DNA from: a virus
Length of the DNA: 33,663 nt
Virus record (IMG/VR): IMGVR_UViG_3300022745_000114
Coordinates: 1 to 33,663 of that record
Reading direction: 5' to 3' (one strand)
Shown here: piece by piece, positions 5,671 to 13,928 of the stretch
How positions within the stretch are numbered: position 1 is the first letter of the stretch
Layout of the letters: each line of letters opens with the position of its first letter
Position numbers and translations under genes: made by a program
The notes under the pieces: generated by a model
The model's input: the letters and a program-made list of their open reading frames with translations, nothing else
What the model was told of the DNA's origin: nothing
Databases searched by the model: none

Positions 5671-6807
5671 TTACTTCGACTTCTTACCGACCAGGAACGC
5701 CACGATAGCGAGCACCAGTCCACCGACGCCAAGCCAGATCCAGCTCGGCAGACTGCCCGGCTGCGGCGGTGGCGGCGGAGGAGGAGTCGGCGCGGTGCAG
5801 GTGTTCACCGTGTCGTCCCACTTACCGGCCGCGTCGCACGTCTGCTTGTGCTCGCCGGTCTGCCCAGCAGGGCAGCCAAGGTCCTTCACCGATCCGATCG
5901 GCTGACCATCGCAGGTCGGCGGCGGCGGTGCCGGAGTGGCCGGAAGGAACGCGACCTCCTCGCCGAAGCCGTCGCAGCCGAGCGGGATCCAGGCGTAGCC
6001 GCTCTGACCCCAGCCGGTGCCCCAGCTGTTCTTCGCGTGGAAGTAGACCTTGCCGTTGACCGTCTTCCAGCCCGTCACGCCGATCGCGTGGTTGGTGCCG
6101 TTGTTCGAGCAGCGCGTCCAGACCGCACCATCCTGCTCAGGCGGAGCGCCCCAGTCGTTGTCGGCACCGACCGTGATCCACGGAACCGTGTGGTACTTGA
6201 AGAGCGCGCACTGAACGTTCTTGACCTTCGCGTCGCCCGAACCTTGGACGACCTCGAAGTCTGGCGCTTGGCCGACCTCGGGGATCTTTTTCGAGCGCTG
6301 CTCGGACGCGGTGTACGGCCAGTCGGATTCGAGTCCCTGACCGACGCGGCTTTGATACTCCTCGCCCGGGTTCAGGTTTCCGCCGTTGCAGCCGTAGTTG
6401 TTGTTGTCGTTGCTGAGGACTTCTTCTTCCGAGAGGTTGAAGTCGCCCTTGCTCTGAACGCGCAGCCAGCTCTCGAACGCGCCCGTCTTACTAAAGTCCC
6501 AGCACGAACCGCACTGGCCCTGGTCGCGCACCGCGCTCACCGGCGACGGTTTTACGTCCGTCAGGAGATCGAACGCGGCCGGCAAATTGTCGCAGGCCGG
6601 ATCGCCCGTCAGATCGAGCGGCTTCAGGTTCGCCTTCTTCAGGCCCTCGCGGTGCAAAAGACCGGTGTGGTACTCCACCGCGCCGGACGGATCGCCAGGG
6701 GCGAAGCCCTTCTTCACGCCCTTGATGACCACGTCGCCATTCGGCGCGTCGGCCATCGCCTGGCCTAAAAAGGCCAGAAACAAGCTCAAAACAAAAATCA
6801 GCCTCAT
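5671..6807 (-). CDS. Secreted, membrane-anchored papain-family (C1A) cysteine protease
   Basis: A 378-residue protein from ATG 6807; the frame is open further upstream but only this start begins with a signal peptide. Order: Sec signal (1-19, MRLIFVLSLFLAFLGQAMA), a short propeptide-like segment, then a C1A peptidase core. The core has VRDQGQCGSCWDF (oxyanion Q96, nucleophile C102), NHAIGVTGW (H240) and KNSWGTGWG (N260), so the catalytic set is complete. Next come a small CDGQ...CPAGQTG...TC cysteine module (about 299-337), a Pro-rich linker, a transmembrane helix (about 354-373) and a GKKSK tail. The predicted topology is a periplasm-facing protease held in the inner membrane. It lies at the end of the late operon beside the amidase. 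A role in lysis, envelope modification or superinfection exclusion is inference. Confidence 0.9.
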   Translation of the reverse strand: MRLIFVLSLFLAFLGQAMADAPNGDVVIKGVKKGFAPGDPSGAVEYHTGLLHREGLKKANLKPLDLTGDPACDNLPAAFDLLTDVKPSPVSAVRDQGQCGSCWDFSKTGAFESWLRVQSKGDFNLSEEEVLSNDNNNYGCNGGNLNPGEEYQSRVGQGLESDWPYTASEQRSKKIPEVGQAPDFEVVQGSGDAKVKNVQCALFKYHTVPWITVGADNDWGAPPEQDGAVWTRCSNNGTNHAIGVTGWKTVNGKVYFHAKNSWGTGWGQSGYAWIPLGCDGFGEEVAFLPATPAPPPPTCDGQPIGSVKDLGCPAGQTGEHKQTCDAAGKWDDTVNTCTAPTPPPPPPPQPGSLPSWIWLGVGGLVLAIVAFLVGKKSK

Positions 6808-6857
6808 AAGGTCTCTCCCGTAAAAATGTCGGTGAACGCGGCCAGTATACAGCCATC

Positions 6858-7037
6858 CTACTTGGGCGGCGATGTTTTCGAAGCGCGCTTTTCGCGCCAC
6901 GCCATCCACTTGTCGAAGCCGTAGAGTGCGGCCTTTTCGACCAAGTCGAGGCCAGCCTCGCGCGCCGCAGCTAACGCCCAAGGCGTCATGGCTACAAGTT
7001 CGACGCCATACTTAAAGGCCAAGATCAATGCGCCCAT
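6858..7037 (-). CDS. Small hydrophobic protein, possible holin-like
   Basis: A 59-residue protein with ATG 7037 in a TAATG overlap with the amidase stop. The open frame extends upstream to 7127 but that part lies inside the amidase gene. The N-terminal 25 residues are hydrophobic (MGALILAFKYGVELVAMTPW), followed by an amphipathic helix and a basic tail (WREKRASKTSPPK). Its size, one membrane-active segment, charged C-terminus and coupling to an amidase suggest a holin or other lysis accessory protein, but no family signature was seen. Confidence 0.5.
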   Translation of the reverse strand: MGALILAFKYGVELVAMTPWALAAAREAGLDLVEKAALYGFDKWMAWREKRASKTSPPK

Positions 7038-7636
7038 TAGGGTGACTCCAGCTTCGCGCGTAGACCATGCATTCCGGCCGCCAAAACGCCACCAGGATCG
7101 CTTTTTCGACCCTTGGGTATGGCGCACTCGTCATGACCGCAAACATTCAGCGCAGGGAACTTTCCGGCCGTCATAAGCCATCTCAGGACAAGGACGATCG
7201 ACGCCTCCTGCTCTGGGGTGGCCTTGTCCCACCAGCACATCTGCCCGTTTAGGGCCGGGCGCTCGGCGATCTCGGCATCCGGCAGGACGATGCCTGTCCA
7301 CGTCTTCTTCTGCCCGGTGAACCGATCCACCTCGAGAATTCCCCACGACAGGAGCGCGACGGCGACGTGGTGACGGTTAGGCGATACGCCGTTCCAGGTC
7401 GCGTCCCCCGCGTGCGCGACGGCCTTGTCCAGCCAGCAGTTCTGGTGCACAGAACCGTCGCGATCGATCGTAAGATGATAACCAATTCCGGTACTTATGC
7501 CGTCATTTATGACGCGCGGCAGGCTACGATCAGCGGTATAATGAACCGTCGCACCACGGCAGTCCAACTCGCCCCGGCTTAACGCCGAAGGGTAGTTGAC
7601 AGATTTTATAGTGGGATACAAGGGGGTCAGCTTCAT
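7037..7636 (-). CDS. N-acetylmuramoyl-L-alanine amidase endolysin (Amidase_2/PGRP fold)
   Basis: A 199-residue zinc amidase that cleaves the bond between N-acetylmuramic acid and L-alanine in peptidoglycan; predicted phage endolysin. Probable zinc ligands are H32 in TVHYTAD, H168 in VCGHDE and D180 in GRKSDPG, which matches the Amidase_2 pattern. IGYHLTID (51-58) and HAGD (75-78) are further conserved family segments. No signal peptide or cell-wall-binding domain is present, so release through a holin would be needed. The ATG (7634-7636) has CGGAG about 8 nt upstream, lying within the oppositely oriented HNH gene. The stop overlaps the following small gene. Confidence 0.92.
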   Translation of the reverse strand: MKLTPLYPTIKSVNYPSALSRGELDCRGATVHYTADRSLPRVINDGISTGIGYHLTIDRDGSVHQNCWLDKAVAHAGDATWNGVSPNRHHVAVALLSWGILEVDRFTGQKKTWTGIVLPDAEIAERPALNGQMCWWDKATPEQEASIVLVLRWLMTAGKFPALNVCGHDECAIPKGRKSDPGGVLAAGMHGLRAKLESP

Positions 7637-8160
7637 TGAATAGCTCCGACGAATCGCCAGTGGAGACCTGGAAGCCGCTCGATGAATTCTACGATGTTTC
7701 GGATCGTGGTCGCGTTCGATCTTGGATTAGGCGTCGATGGAAATTTAGCGAACGCGCCGAATCGCCAACTATTCTTGCTCAGACGCTGGGGAAAAACGGC
7801 TATTTCTACGTTTCACCATGGGCGAAAAAAATCGCCGTGCATCGCCTGATGATGCTCGTCTTTGTCGGCGAACCGCCAAAAAAACGTAATCATGCGGCGC
7901 ATCTAAACGGAATCAAAACGGACAACCGGATTGAAAATCTGATGTGGGCTTCTGCCAAGCTCAATTACGCGCACGCAGTCATCCATGGCGATGTTGAACG
8001 GCAATTCACTTATGAAGAAGCAGAGGAAATCAGAAAAAGAATTCGCTCCGGAGAAAAAGGTCGGCATATCGCAAAGGATCTAGGGGTGCATGAGGCGACG
8101 ATCAGCGCCATCAAACTGCGCCGAACGTATGCTCATTCACCCCATTCAGTCAAAACTTAG
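7636..8160 (+). CDS. HNH homing endonuclease (NUMOD4-HNH-HTH), inserted antisense
   Basis: A 174-residue endonuclease. The N-terminal NUMOD4-like segment is ETWKPLDEFYDVSDRGRVRS (10-29). The HNH_3 core is VHRLMMLVFVG (68-78) with AAHLNGIKTDNRIENLMWAS (87-106; H89, N91, N97, N101), and a C-terminal helix-turn-helix about 125-165 (IRSGEKGRHIAKDLGVHEAT) probably reads the target site. The start is a TTG at 7636 abutting the amidase start on the other strand. The TAG overlaps the stop of the minus-strand gene 8157-8522 by 2 nt. Base composition is visibly richer in A+T than its neighbours. It is the only plus-strand gene in the late region, which marks it as a recent insertion. Confidence 0.88.
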   Translation: MNSSDESPVETWKPLDEFYDVSDRGRVRSWIRRRWKFSERAESPTILAQTLGKNGYFYVSPWAKKIAVHRLMMLVFVGEPPKKRNHAAHLNGIKTDNRIENLMWASAKLNYAHAVIHGDVERQFTYEEAEEIRKRIRSGEKGRHIAKDLGVHEATISAIKLRRTYAHSPHSVKT

Positions 8161-8522
8161 GCTTTCGGCGCTGCGGCGGCGGCCGCTTTGCCGTTCTTGA
8201 TCGCGAGCGCCAGCTCCAGCAGCTGCGTGGCGACGTCGACCGCGCTGTTCACGGCCGCTTCGAGTCCAGCTTCCGGGATGCTGAACTCGTCCTTGAAGGT
8301 CTTCTTCAGCTCCTCGACGCCATCGACGTCCAGGGCCGCGAGCTCGGTCGGGACCTGATCGGCACCCTGGACGGCCGCGTTCAGCGACATCAGCGGGCCG
8401 TAGAGGTGCACGAGGTCGAAGATGCTGATCTTGCCGTCTTCGAACGCCTGGCCAGCCGCGTCCGCAAACTTCGCGACCGTGACGACGATGTCCTTGGTTT
8501 CTTTCACGCCGACGGAACTCAT
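8157..8522 (-). CDS. Hypothetical helical late protein with Ala-rich tail
   Basis: A 121-residue protein from ATG 8522, chosen because AAAAGGAGG lies directly upstream; the frame extends to 8576 without a ribosome site. It is mostly helical with repeated hydrophobic positions (KDIVVTVAKFADAAGQAF; GLEAAVNSAVDVATQLLELA) and ends in KAAAAAAPKA. No membrane segment, cysteine or catalytic motif is seen. Its strong ribosome site and position between tail and lysis genes suggest an abundant late product, possibly a minor virion component. Family not recognised. Confidence 0.7.
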   Translation of the reverse strand: MSSVGVKETKDIVVTVAKFADAAGQAFEDGKISIFDLVHLYGPLMSLNAAVQGADQVPTELAALDVDGVEELKKTFKDEFSIPEAGLEAAVNSAVDVATQLLELALAIKNGKAAAAAAPKA

Positions 8523-8592
8523 ACTCGCCTCCTTTTGCGCTGCATGCGCGGTTTTTCTGTGACTCGATGGTGCCACAGCGCGCGCGTCGATG

Positions 8593-8811
8593 CTACTTGG
8601 TGCGGTTCAACTCAAGAACGCGGAGGCGATTTTCGTGGTCCATCTCTGTGGCTTGTTGGTCGGCGATGGACTTGAGGACGACGGCCATCTGCTCGTTCAG
8701 CTTTCCGACGTTGTCGGTCAGCCTGGAAAGGGTTTCGACCCCGAAGGCGGAGATGCCCGTCAGGATCGACAACAGCAAGGCACCCAAGGCTTTCGTAAGG
8801 TCGATCTTCAT
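8593..8811 (-). CDS. Small membrane protein with coiled coil (holin/XhlA-like candidate)
   Basis: A 72-residue protein with GGAGGT 7 nt before ATG 8811. Residues about 6-26 (TKALGALLLSILTGISAFGV) form a transmembrane helix; the rest is a heptad-type coiled coil ending in RVLELNRTK. One helix plus a coiled coil resembles haemolysin XhlA-like or other lysis-associated phage proteins, though the usual XhlA order is coiled coil first. Its place two genes before the amidase supports a lysis role. This remains a guess from topology. Confidence 0.6.
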   Translation of the reverse strand: MKIDLTKALGALLLSILTGISAFGVETLSRLTDNVGKLNEQMAVVLKSIADQQATEMDHENRLRVLELNRTK

Positions 8812-8857
8812 CGGCTACCTCCGGTGAGAAGTATAGCCGACGAAGACGAATTGCGGG

Positions 8858-10240
8858 TTACGGAGCGGCCAACAGCGCGGATTTCATCCAAGTCGCAGCG
8901 CCTGGTCCACCCGGAACCGTGCAGATATAAAGGAAGCTACCATCTTGTGACATTTCGCCGTCGAAACAGCCATCGGTGGCCGACGATTTTGCGCCAGTTT
9001 CAACTTTGCTTTGCCACGTCGTTACGCCCGATCCATCGGTTTGCATAACCTTGCCCTTCGCACCGGCGTCTGGCGGGAATGTCATCGTCCATGTTCCCGC
9101 CGTCGTGGATTTGTTTAGATTCAATCCGCCGTTTCCGTCCGCGATCGTTATGGCAACGGTCGGCGCGGTGTCGTTTGGCATGTTGATAAACAAGCCCGCC
9201 GCATGACCAAATGGTGGGTTCAAAGGATTGTTAACGTTTTGAATCGTTTCAGTGTAACCTGGCACGGCGCTTTGAAAAAACGCCGCCTCCGCACCCGCCG
9301 AGCTGACAACGATACCGCGACCGGTGCCTGAGTTTTGCTGCCCATAGATGACTGGAATACCTGCGGTGTTGTCTTCAACATCAAGATGGTAGCTCGGTGA
9401 CGCCGTTCCGATTCCGACAAAGCCGTTTGACGTTGCCGTCATCACCGTCGCGTTGTTTACGTCAAAATGAATTGGCTCGGTGCCGGCCGAACCCAAAACG
9501 CTTGCCGTCGGAGCGGCGCGCAGATACGGCAACGCGCCGCCTGGCGTAAACGCTTCAAATTGGGCGTAACTTCCGCCACTAGTCGTATTCGCATAAACCG
9601 AAATATTCCCCGTGTCGGAAACTTCAACTTTTTGCGACGGCGTAAGCGTGCCTACGCCCAAGTTTCCAGAAACCGTTGCTGGTCCGACGACATCTACCGT
9701 AGCGGCAGGCGTCGTTGTTCCGACTCCAAGCTTTCCGTCACCAGTAAGCCGCATCTTTTCGCCGATTGTCGTACTTCCGTTAGGAGTCGTAAAGAAACGC
9801 ATTGCCGTTCCGTGGGCGGAACCTGTCCAGTTTTGTGTCGCGGTAAATACAAGTTCGCTTCCGAAGTTCGCCGATGTTCCGTCGTGTCCAAGCGCTTTGA
9901 TAGAAAACAAAGAATCGCCGCTGTTCAAAGCCGTAGGACTCGAGCGCGATCCGTTTGTAGTCTGTCCAAGCAAGCTAGACGTTCCGCCGTACGCGCCGAT
10001 GAACGCGCCAAGGTTGCTGCCGTCAGTTTCAACGTCAAACTTGAAACCAGGCGTCGGCACGCCGATGCCAACATTGCCTGCGGCACTGATGACGAGGTTG
10101 TTGGTAATTGTTCCAGCGTTGTTCGTATAGATCTGATACTTCCCGCCGCTCGACGGGTTTCCTACCGTCACGTCAGCGGCAAACGCCGGCTGGGCAGCGA
10201 CGAGCATAGCCAAAAACAAAACGCGCAAAAGCTTCATCAT
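8858..10240 (-). CDS. Tail fibre-like protein with VGIGTxxP repeats and a Sec signal peptide
   Basis: A 460-residue beta-rich protein from ATG 10240 (GGGAGAGG upstream; an in-frame ATG at 10255 overlaps the previous stop and is an alternative). The body has four repeats of the pattern (V/L)G(I/V)GxxxPxxxxxV: VGIGVPTPGFKFDV, LGVGTTTPAATVDV, LGVGTLTPSQKVEV and VGIGTASPSYHLDV. These are typical of trimeric phage fibres and of large surface proteins. The N-terminus is a clear signal peptide (MMKLLRVLFLAMLVAAQPAFA, cut before AD), which is unusual for a virion protein. G+C is lower than in the head genes. No S74 intramolecular chaperone was recognised at the C-terminus. It could be a fibre or a secreted surface protein. 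Confidence 0.75.
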   Translation of the reverse strand: MMKLLRVLFLAMLVAAQPAFAADVTVGNPSSGGKYQIYTNNAGTITNNLVISAAGNVGIGVPTPGFKFDVETDGSNLGAFIGAYGGTSSLLGQTTNGSRSSPTALNSGDSLFSIKALGHDGTSANFGSELVFTATQNWTGSAHGTAMRFFTTPNGSTTIGEKMRLTGDGKLGVGTTTPAATVDVVGPATVSGNLGVGTLTPSQKVEVSDTGNISVYANTTSGGSYAQFEAFTPGGALPYLRAAPTASVLGSAGTEPIHFDVNNATVMTATSNGFVGIGTASPSYHLDVEDNTAGIPVIYGQQNSGTGRGIVVSSAGAEAAFFQSAVPGYTETIQNVNNPLNPPFGHAAGLFINMPNDTAPTVAITIADGNGGLNLNKSTTAGTWTMTFPPDAGAKGKVMQTDGSGVTTWQSKVETGAKSSATDGCFDGEMSQDGSFLYICTVPGGPGAATWMKSALLAAP

Positions 10241-10254
10241 GGTCGCCTCTCCCA

Positions 10255-10902
10255 TTAGGTCATGATCGCAACGGTGCCGTTGGAAACGTAGACGTTCATG
10301 TACTTACCGCCACCGAACGCAAATCCGCCAGGGTTGACCGTAATCTGCGTAGCCGAAATCGCCGTCACCACAGCCGAAGGATCGACGGGCAGGATCTGCG
10401 TGCCATCATAGTACTCGATGTATACGTCCTGCGGGGTCACGCCGAAGCTGTGGGTAAATGTCACCGGCGACGTCGAGGTGATGACGCCCTTCTTCGTGTT
10501 CGATCCGCCGCTCGAGCTCGGAGCGTGCAAAGCGACTAATGCGAAGGTAAACGGGCCACCGGCTACTGGCGTCGTGACGATGACGTCCTTGTTAGGCGCC
10601 GGTGAAGCGCCTCCGCTTGCGGCGATCGTCCAGCCGGCGCCGGTCGGATCGGCCACGCGCGTCAGCTGTGGCCAAGTGCCCGTGTAAAGGGCAAACGAGA
10701 GTTCTGAGAAGGGTACGCCGAAACCATGCGTAAAGGTCGTCGGAGTGCCGTTAGGAACCGGCCCGGCCGTGAACCAGCGCCCTGGCAAATGGTTCGATAC
10801 GAGGGTCCATAGGAGGTTAATCGACGCCCAGAGGCCCGATCCGCCCGTCGAGGCTAGGTTGGGATGCTGAAGCTCCGCGCGCCCCACCGTTGTTGATGTC
10901 AT
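10255..10902 (-). CDS. Virion/tail protein with two similar beta domains
   Basis: A 215-residue protein that appears to contain a duplicated domain: TTFTHGFGVPFSELSFALYT (about 55-74) and VTFTHSFGVTPQDVYIEYYD (about 146-165), each followed by a beta-rich segment ending in a hydrophobic strand (FTFALVAL; YMNVYVSN). Such beta repeats are common in phage receptor-binding and tail-adhesin proteins. The start lies 3 nt downstream of the previous gene's stop, and its own stop overlaps the fibre frame (TAATG). No enzyme motif is present. The duplication is visible directly; the adhesin role is inferred from position. Confidence 0.65.
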   Translation of the reverse strand: MTSTTVGRAELQHPNLASTGGSGLWASINLLWTLVSNHLPGRWFTAGPVPNGTPTTFTHGFGVPFSELSFALYTGTWPQLTRVADPTGAGWTIAASGGASPAPNKDVIVTTPVAGGPFTFALVALHAPSSSGGSNTKKGVITSTSPVTFTHSFGVTPQDVYIEYYDGTQILPVDPSAVVTAISATQITVNPGGFAFGGGKYMNVYVSNGTVAIMT

Positions 10903-10905
10903 CGC

Positions 10906-11307
10906 TTACCTCCCAAAGCCTGCGTAATGGGTTTTCTTTTCATCCGGCAAACGATGACGGACATGCACGCCGCCACGGATTGAAACCTGCGTAACGAGGT
11001 CGCGCGTTTTAAGGTTCAAGGCGACAGTTTGGGCGTGCCCAGTTCCCATAATCCGCACGCGCATCCACTCGAAGTTGACGAAGTCCCAGCCGTCGCATTC
11101 GGCCACGCAACGCTCCGGAGCGCACGCCGAAGGGTCGAGCATTTCGATCGAAGCGCGGCGCAAGTTCGTCTTGTCGACGCGTGATGCAACGCCTTCTGTG
11201 TCGTCGTCCCAATGGCCATAGACCGTCGGCTTCGAATCAGAATAGTCGAACCGCCAGCGGAGCATGAAGCGTTTGATGAGCGAATCCTGCACGCGATCTC
11301 CGATCAA
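10906..11307 (-). CDS. Hypothetical tail-region protein
   Basis: A protein of about 133 residues, not recognised. I place the start at TTG 11307, which makes a TTGA overlap with the preceding stop; GTG 11328, GTG 11292 (GGAGAT upstream) and ATG 11265 are alternatives. The sequence contains RFMLRWRFDYSDSKPTVYGHW and a mid-protein CAPERCVAECDGWDF with three cysteines. It is rich in Arg and aromatic residues and could be a small structural or assembly protein of the tail. No catalytic motif was found. Confidence 0.55.
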   Translation of the reverse strand: MIGDRVQDSLIKRFMLRWRFDYSDSKPTVYGHWDDDTEGVASRVDKTNLRRASIEMLDPSACAPERCVAECDGWDFVNFEWMRVRIMGTGHAQTVALNLKTRDLVTQVSIRGGVHVRHRLPDEKKTHYAGFGR

Positions 11308-11984
11308 GCAGAGTAACTGTATGCGCACACTTCATCGAATTGAATGATTCCGCCAGCAGCGGCGGTGCCATGCAAGTAGAAACGCTTTTTGATGTGACCA
11401 CGATTGCCTAGCACCGTATCGCTCGCCTTACCGATTTGGCCAGCGACAGGCGCGCTCGCATCCACCTCAGCCGTGCCGTTCCAATAGCTGCAGGCATCGA
11501 CATGCATTAGGAATGCAGCGCCAAGTCCCGATCCATCGAAGCCGCTGTAGTCCTTCCCGAAAATGCGCATCTGGCCGGACGTCTCGCGCGCGTAGTCGAA
11601 CTGGTTCGATGTCGGCACGTTCCAGCTCATGTCCATGTGCAGGCCGCGCGAAAGCGGCGTTGGGAAGTCGGTGTTGTTTTTGGTCGTGCCGGAGTCGGCA
11701 GCTCCGAGGGCGAGCAACGTCGCGATGTCGTTCGCGGCCGTGTCGGCACCGCCGTAAACACCCGTGTACTGCACGACGTAGAACTTCACCGAGGTGATCG
11801 GGTCCACCGCCGCGTCGTGGTAGAGGTACAGGTCCTGCTGGCCGGTGTTCGCCGCCTGGTTGACCAGCGGACAATACGACCCGGCGACCGTCTGGCCATA
11901 GTTGAGGCCGTGCGCGCCGCCCGCAAGCGCGTCAGCAGCGTCTGGGCCTGCGGCGGTCTTAGAAATGGTGAGCACGACGGTCAT
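11304..11984 (-). CDS. Hypothetical beta-rich virion protein
   Basis: A 226-residue protein with GGGGAG 8 nt before ATG 11984. The composition is Gly/Ala/Thr/Tyr-rich with short hydrophobic strands, as in tail-associated structural proteins: TSVKFYVVQYTGVYGGADTA and GNRGHIKKRFYLHGTAAAGG. No cysteine pair or catalytic site is evident. It lies between the tail-tip protein and the putative adhesins, in the usual place for distal tail components. Family not recognised. Confidence 0.65.
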   Translation of the reverse strand: MTVVLTISKTAAGPDAADALAGGAHGLNYGQTVAGSYCPLVNQAANTGQQDLYLYHDAAVDPITSVKFYVVQYTGVYGGADTAANDIATLLALGAADSGTTKNNTDFPTPLSRGLHMDMSWNVPTSNQFDYARETSGQMRIFGKDYSGFDGSGLGAAFLMHVDACSYWNGTAEVDASAPVAGQIGKASDTVLGNRGHIKKRFYLHGTAAAGGIIQFDEVCAYSYSA

Positions 11985-12005
11985 GTTTGTTCTCCCCGGC
12001 CGTTT

Positions 12006-13928
12006 TCAGGATTCGTATGTGATGTCTGCCGCGTAGCCGCCAACGGTGCCTGCGTACCCCGGATTATATCCAGGGAAGGGGCACATCGAAAACAACCACA
12101 GCTTCACCGGCAACTTGAAGCCGTTGGGGTCATAGCCGATCTCGCGAATCATCGCTGGCACTCGAGAGAATTGCGTCGAAGCGATGTCCACGTTCACCGA
12201 AACGAACCCGCCCAGATCCTGGAGCAGGAACCTCCACGTCAGCGTGGGGCTTGCAATCTCGATCATGGCGCTCGCCAGCCGCAGAATCTCGATCACCTGG
12301 TTTGCGACATCCTCGGCCACGTAGAGGTTCGGGAACTGAATGAGCTTGGAAATTTCCTTGCCACCGGCTTGGTCTATCGCCCCTTGGTTGCGGTAGACCA
12401 GCGTTTGCCTTGCGTTGTCGTCGCGCGAGGGGAAGCGGTTGTAAGACCCCTGTGCGCGGTTGAAGTTGTTCTTCTCGTCGATCGCGAGGTTGAACGACTT
12501 CTCCTCGACGTCCCAGTTGTTGACTTCCATGAGCGGCGACGGATCCCACTCCTCAAAGTGGATCGCGTTGAGCTTCATCAAGCCGTTTCTGTCGAAGAAG
12601 GCTTCAAGACGAACCTGGTCGAGCAGCGAGTTCGCGTAGGTGACGGCCTGCTGTTCGTCTTGCACCCACACGCGCGACTTGATGTTGAAGATCGCCGACT
12701 GCGCCGGCGTGGTCTTGTTTTGGAACGCCGTCCAGTTCGAGTGGAAGTCCGAAGGAGACATACCGCCGTAGGTGATTAGGATGTCCTTCGCCTGGGCGAC
12801 AGGGTTGTCCTGGTAGGCCGCTCCGATGTCCTTGCCCTTGACCTGTACAAGGATCTCGTCGCCCTGCTGGTAAAGGAACGTTTTGCCTTCGATGAAAGCG
12901 TGGCCGGGCACGTTTTGGATGATCTCAAACGAACGATGGTCCACCAAGTTGACGTTCACGATGTCCGACGCTGGGATCAGATAGAAGGCGCTGCTGCGCT
13001 TCAGGTAGACCTTGGTGGTGTCGAACATGCGCAGGGCGTTTTGCGAAATGATCAGTTGGATGTTTGAGGTCGAGCTTGAACCAAACGCCAGACCAGAAGA
13101 AGTCGTCGGGTAGGTGTCGTTGAGCGTGAGGTGCGTGTCGTCCGCGATGGACTGCACCGTGGACTTGAACGTTCCGATGGTGACGTCGTCGCCAACCGTA
13201 AGTTGCGTCGTGAACGAAGTGCCGCTGCCGACGACATCGGCCGAATCGGCAGTCGTGCTCAGGGTGCCCGTAAGCGGTTCTATGAACTTGCCGTTGACAG
13301 GAATCGCAGGAACGATGGCCGGGTCTGGCGTCAGCTCGACCGTGAAATCGCCGTAAATCACCGGCAGCAGTTTGCCATTGTAGTTGTCCTCGATGTACGG
13401 GAAGTCCACCGGAGAAAGCGTCAGCGGCGGGAACGTTTTGTTGTACTGTTCGTTTTTATCGCGCGCAGCGAACTTGATCGACTTGACCGTTCTTCCGACA
13501 CCGGCGGCCTGCGTGATCACGCCTTGAAAGATCGGAAAGTACGAAGACCCAAGTTCAGCGAGTCCGCACTTCACTTCGACGGTGCTGTTGACCCATCCGT
13601 TGAAGAAGTCTCCTTCCGGTAGGTACGGATTGAAACGCGAGTCGGCGTTCGAAAGCTCAAGTTCCAAAGAAGAGAATTGCAGCTCGGGCGTCAGCCACTC
13701 ACCGATCGTCCTGCTGATTACCGGGAACTGCGTCAGCGCCTCGTAGAAACGGCCGACGCCGGCCGTGACGATGTACTTGTTCCTGTCGCTGGCGTAGATT
13801 TTTCCGCCAGTTTTCTGGATTTCCACGACGGATTCGATCTTGCACTCCAGGTTGTCCTGCGACCAATCGAGGAGGTTCTGATCGAGCACCGTGGCCGTCA
13901 AATATTTGCGGCGATCCGCCCCACTCAT
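12006..13928 (-). CDS. Large tail tip / baseplate-type protein
   Basis: A 640-residue protein from ATG 13928 (ATGA overlap with the upstream stop); the open frame runs further upstream only over the preceding gene. The N-terminal third is beta-rich and looks like a tail-tip scaffold (LELELSNADSRFNPYLPEGD; VIYGDFTVEL). An inserted module around 225-290 (VVGSGTSFTTQLTVGDDVTI, then VQSIADDTHLTLNDTYP) is a beta unit I recognise as recurring in phage tail proteins. The C-terminal part (about 390-640) resembles a hub-like domain. Position after the tape measure and one distal-tail gene supports a tail-tip or tail-associated role. Exact orthology to known Tal or hub proteins is not established. Confidence 0.7.
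   Translation of the reverse strand: MSGADRRKYLTATVLDQNLLDWSQDNLECKIESVVEIQKTGGKIYASDRNKYIVTAGVGRFYEALTQFPVISRTIGEWLTPELQFSSLELELSNADSRFNPYLPEGDFFNGWVNSTVEVKCGLAELGSSYFPIFQGVITQAAGVGRTVKSIKFAARDKNEQYNKTFPPLTLSPVDFPYIEDNYNGKLLPVIYGDFTVELTPDPAIVPAIPVNGKFIEPLTGTLSTTADSADVVGSGTSFTTQLTVGDDVTIGTFKSTVQSIADDTHLTLNDTYPTTSSGLAFGSSSTSNIQLIISQNALRMFDTTKVYLKRSSAFYLIPASDIVNVNLVDHRSFEIIQNVPGHAFIEGKTFLYQQGDEILVQVKGKDIGAAYQDNPVAQAKDILITYGGMSPSDFHSNWTAFQNKTTPAQSAIFNIKSRVWVQDEQQAVTYANSLLDQVRLEAFFDRNGLMKLNAIHFEEWDPSPLMEVNNWDVEEKSFNLAIDEKNNFNRAQGSYNRFPSRDDNARQTLVYRNQGAIDQAGGKEISKLIQFPNLYVAEDVANQVIEILRLASAMIEIASPTLTWRFLLQDLGGFVSVNVDIASTQFSRVPAMIREIGYDPNGFKLPVKLWLFSMCPFPGYNPGYAGTVGGYAADITYES

Noticed and set aside
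11637-12779. 380-codon plus-strand frame over tail genes
   Set aside because: Antisense to two coupled minus-strand genes; composition is Arg/Val/Glu/Leu-rich without recognisable domains.
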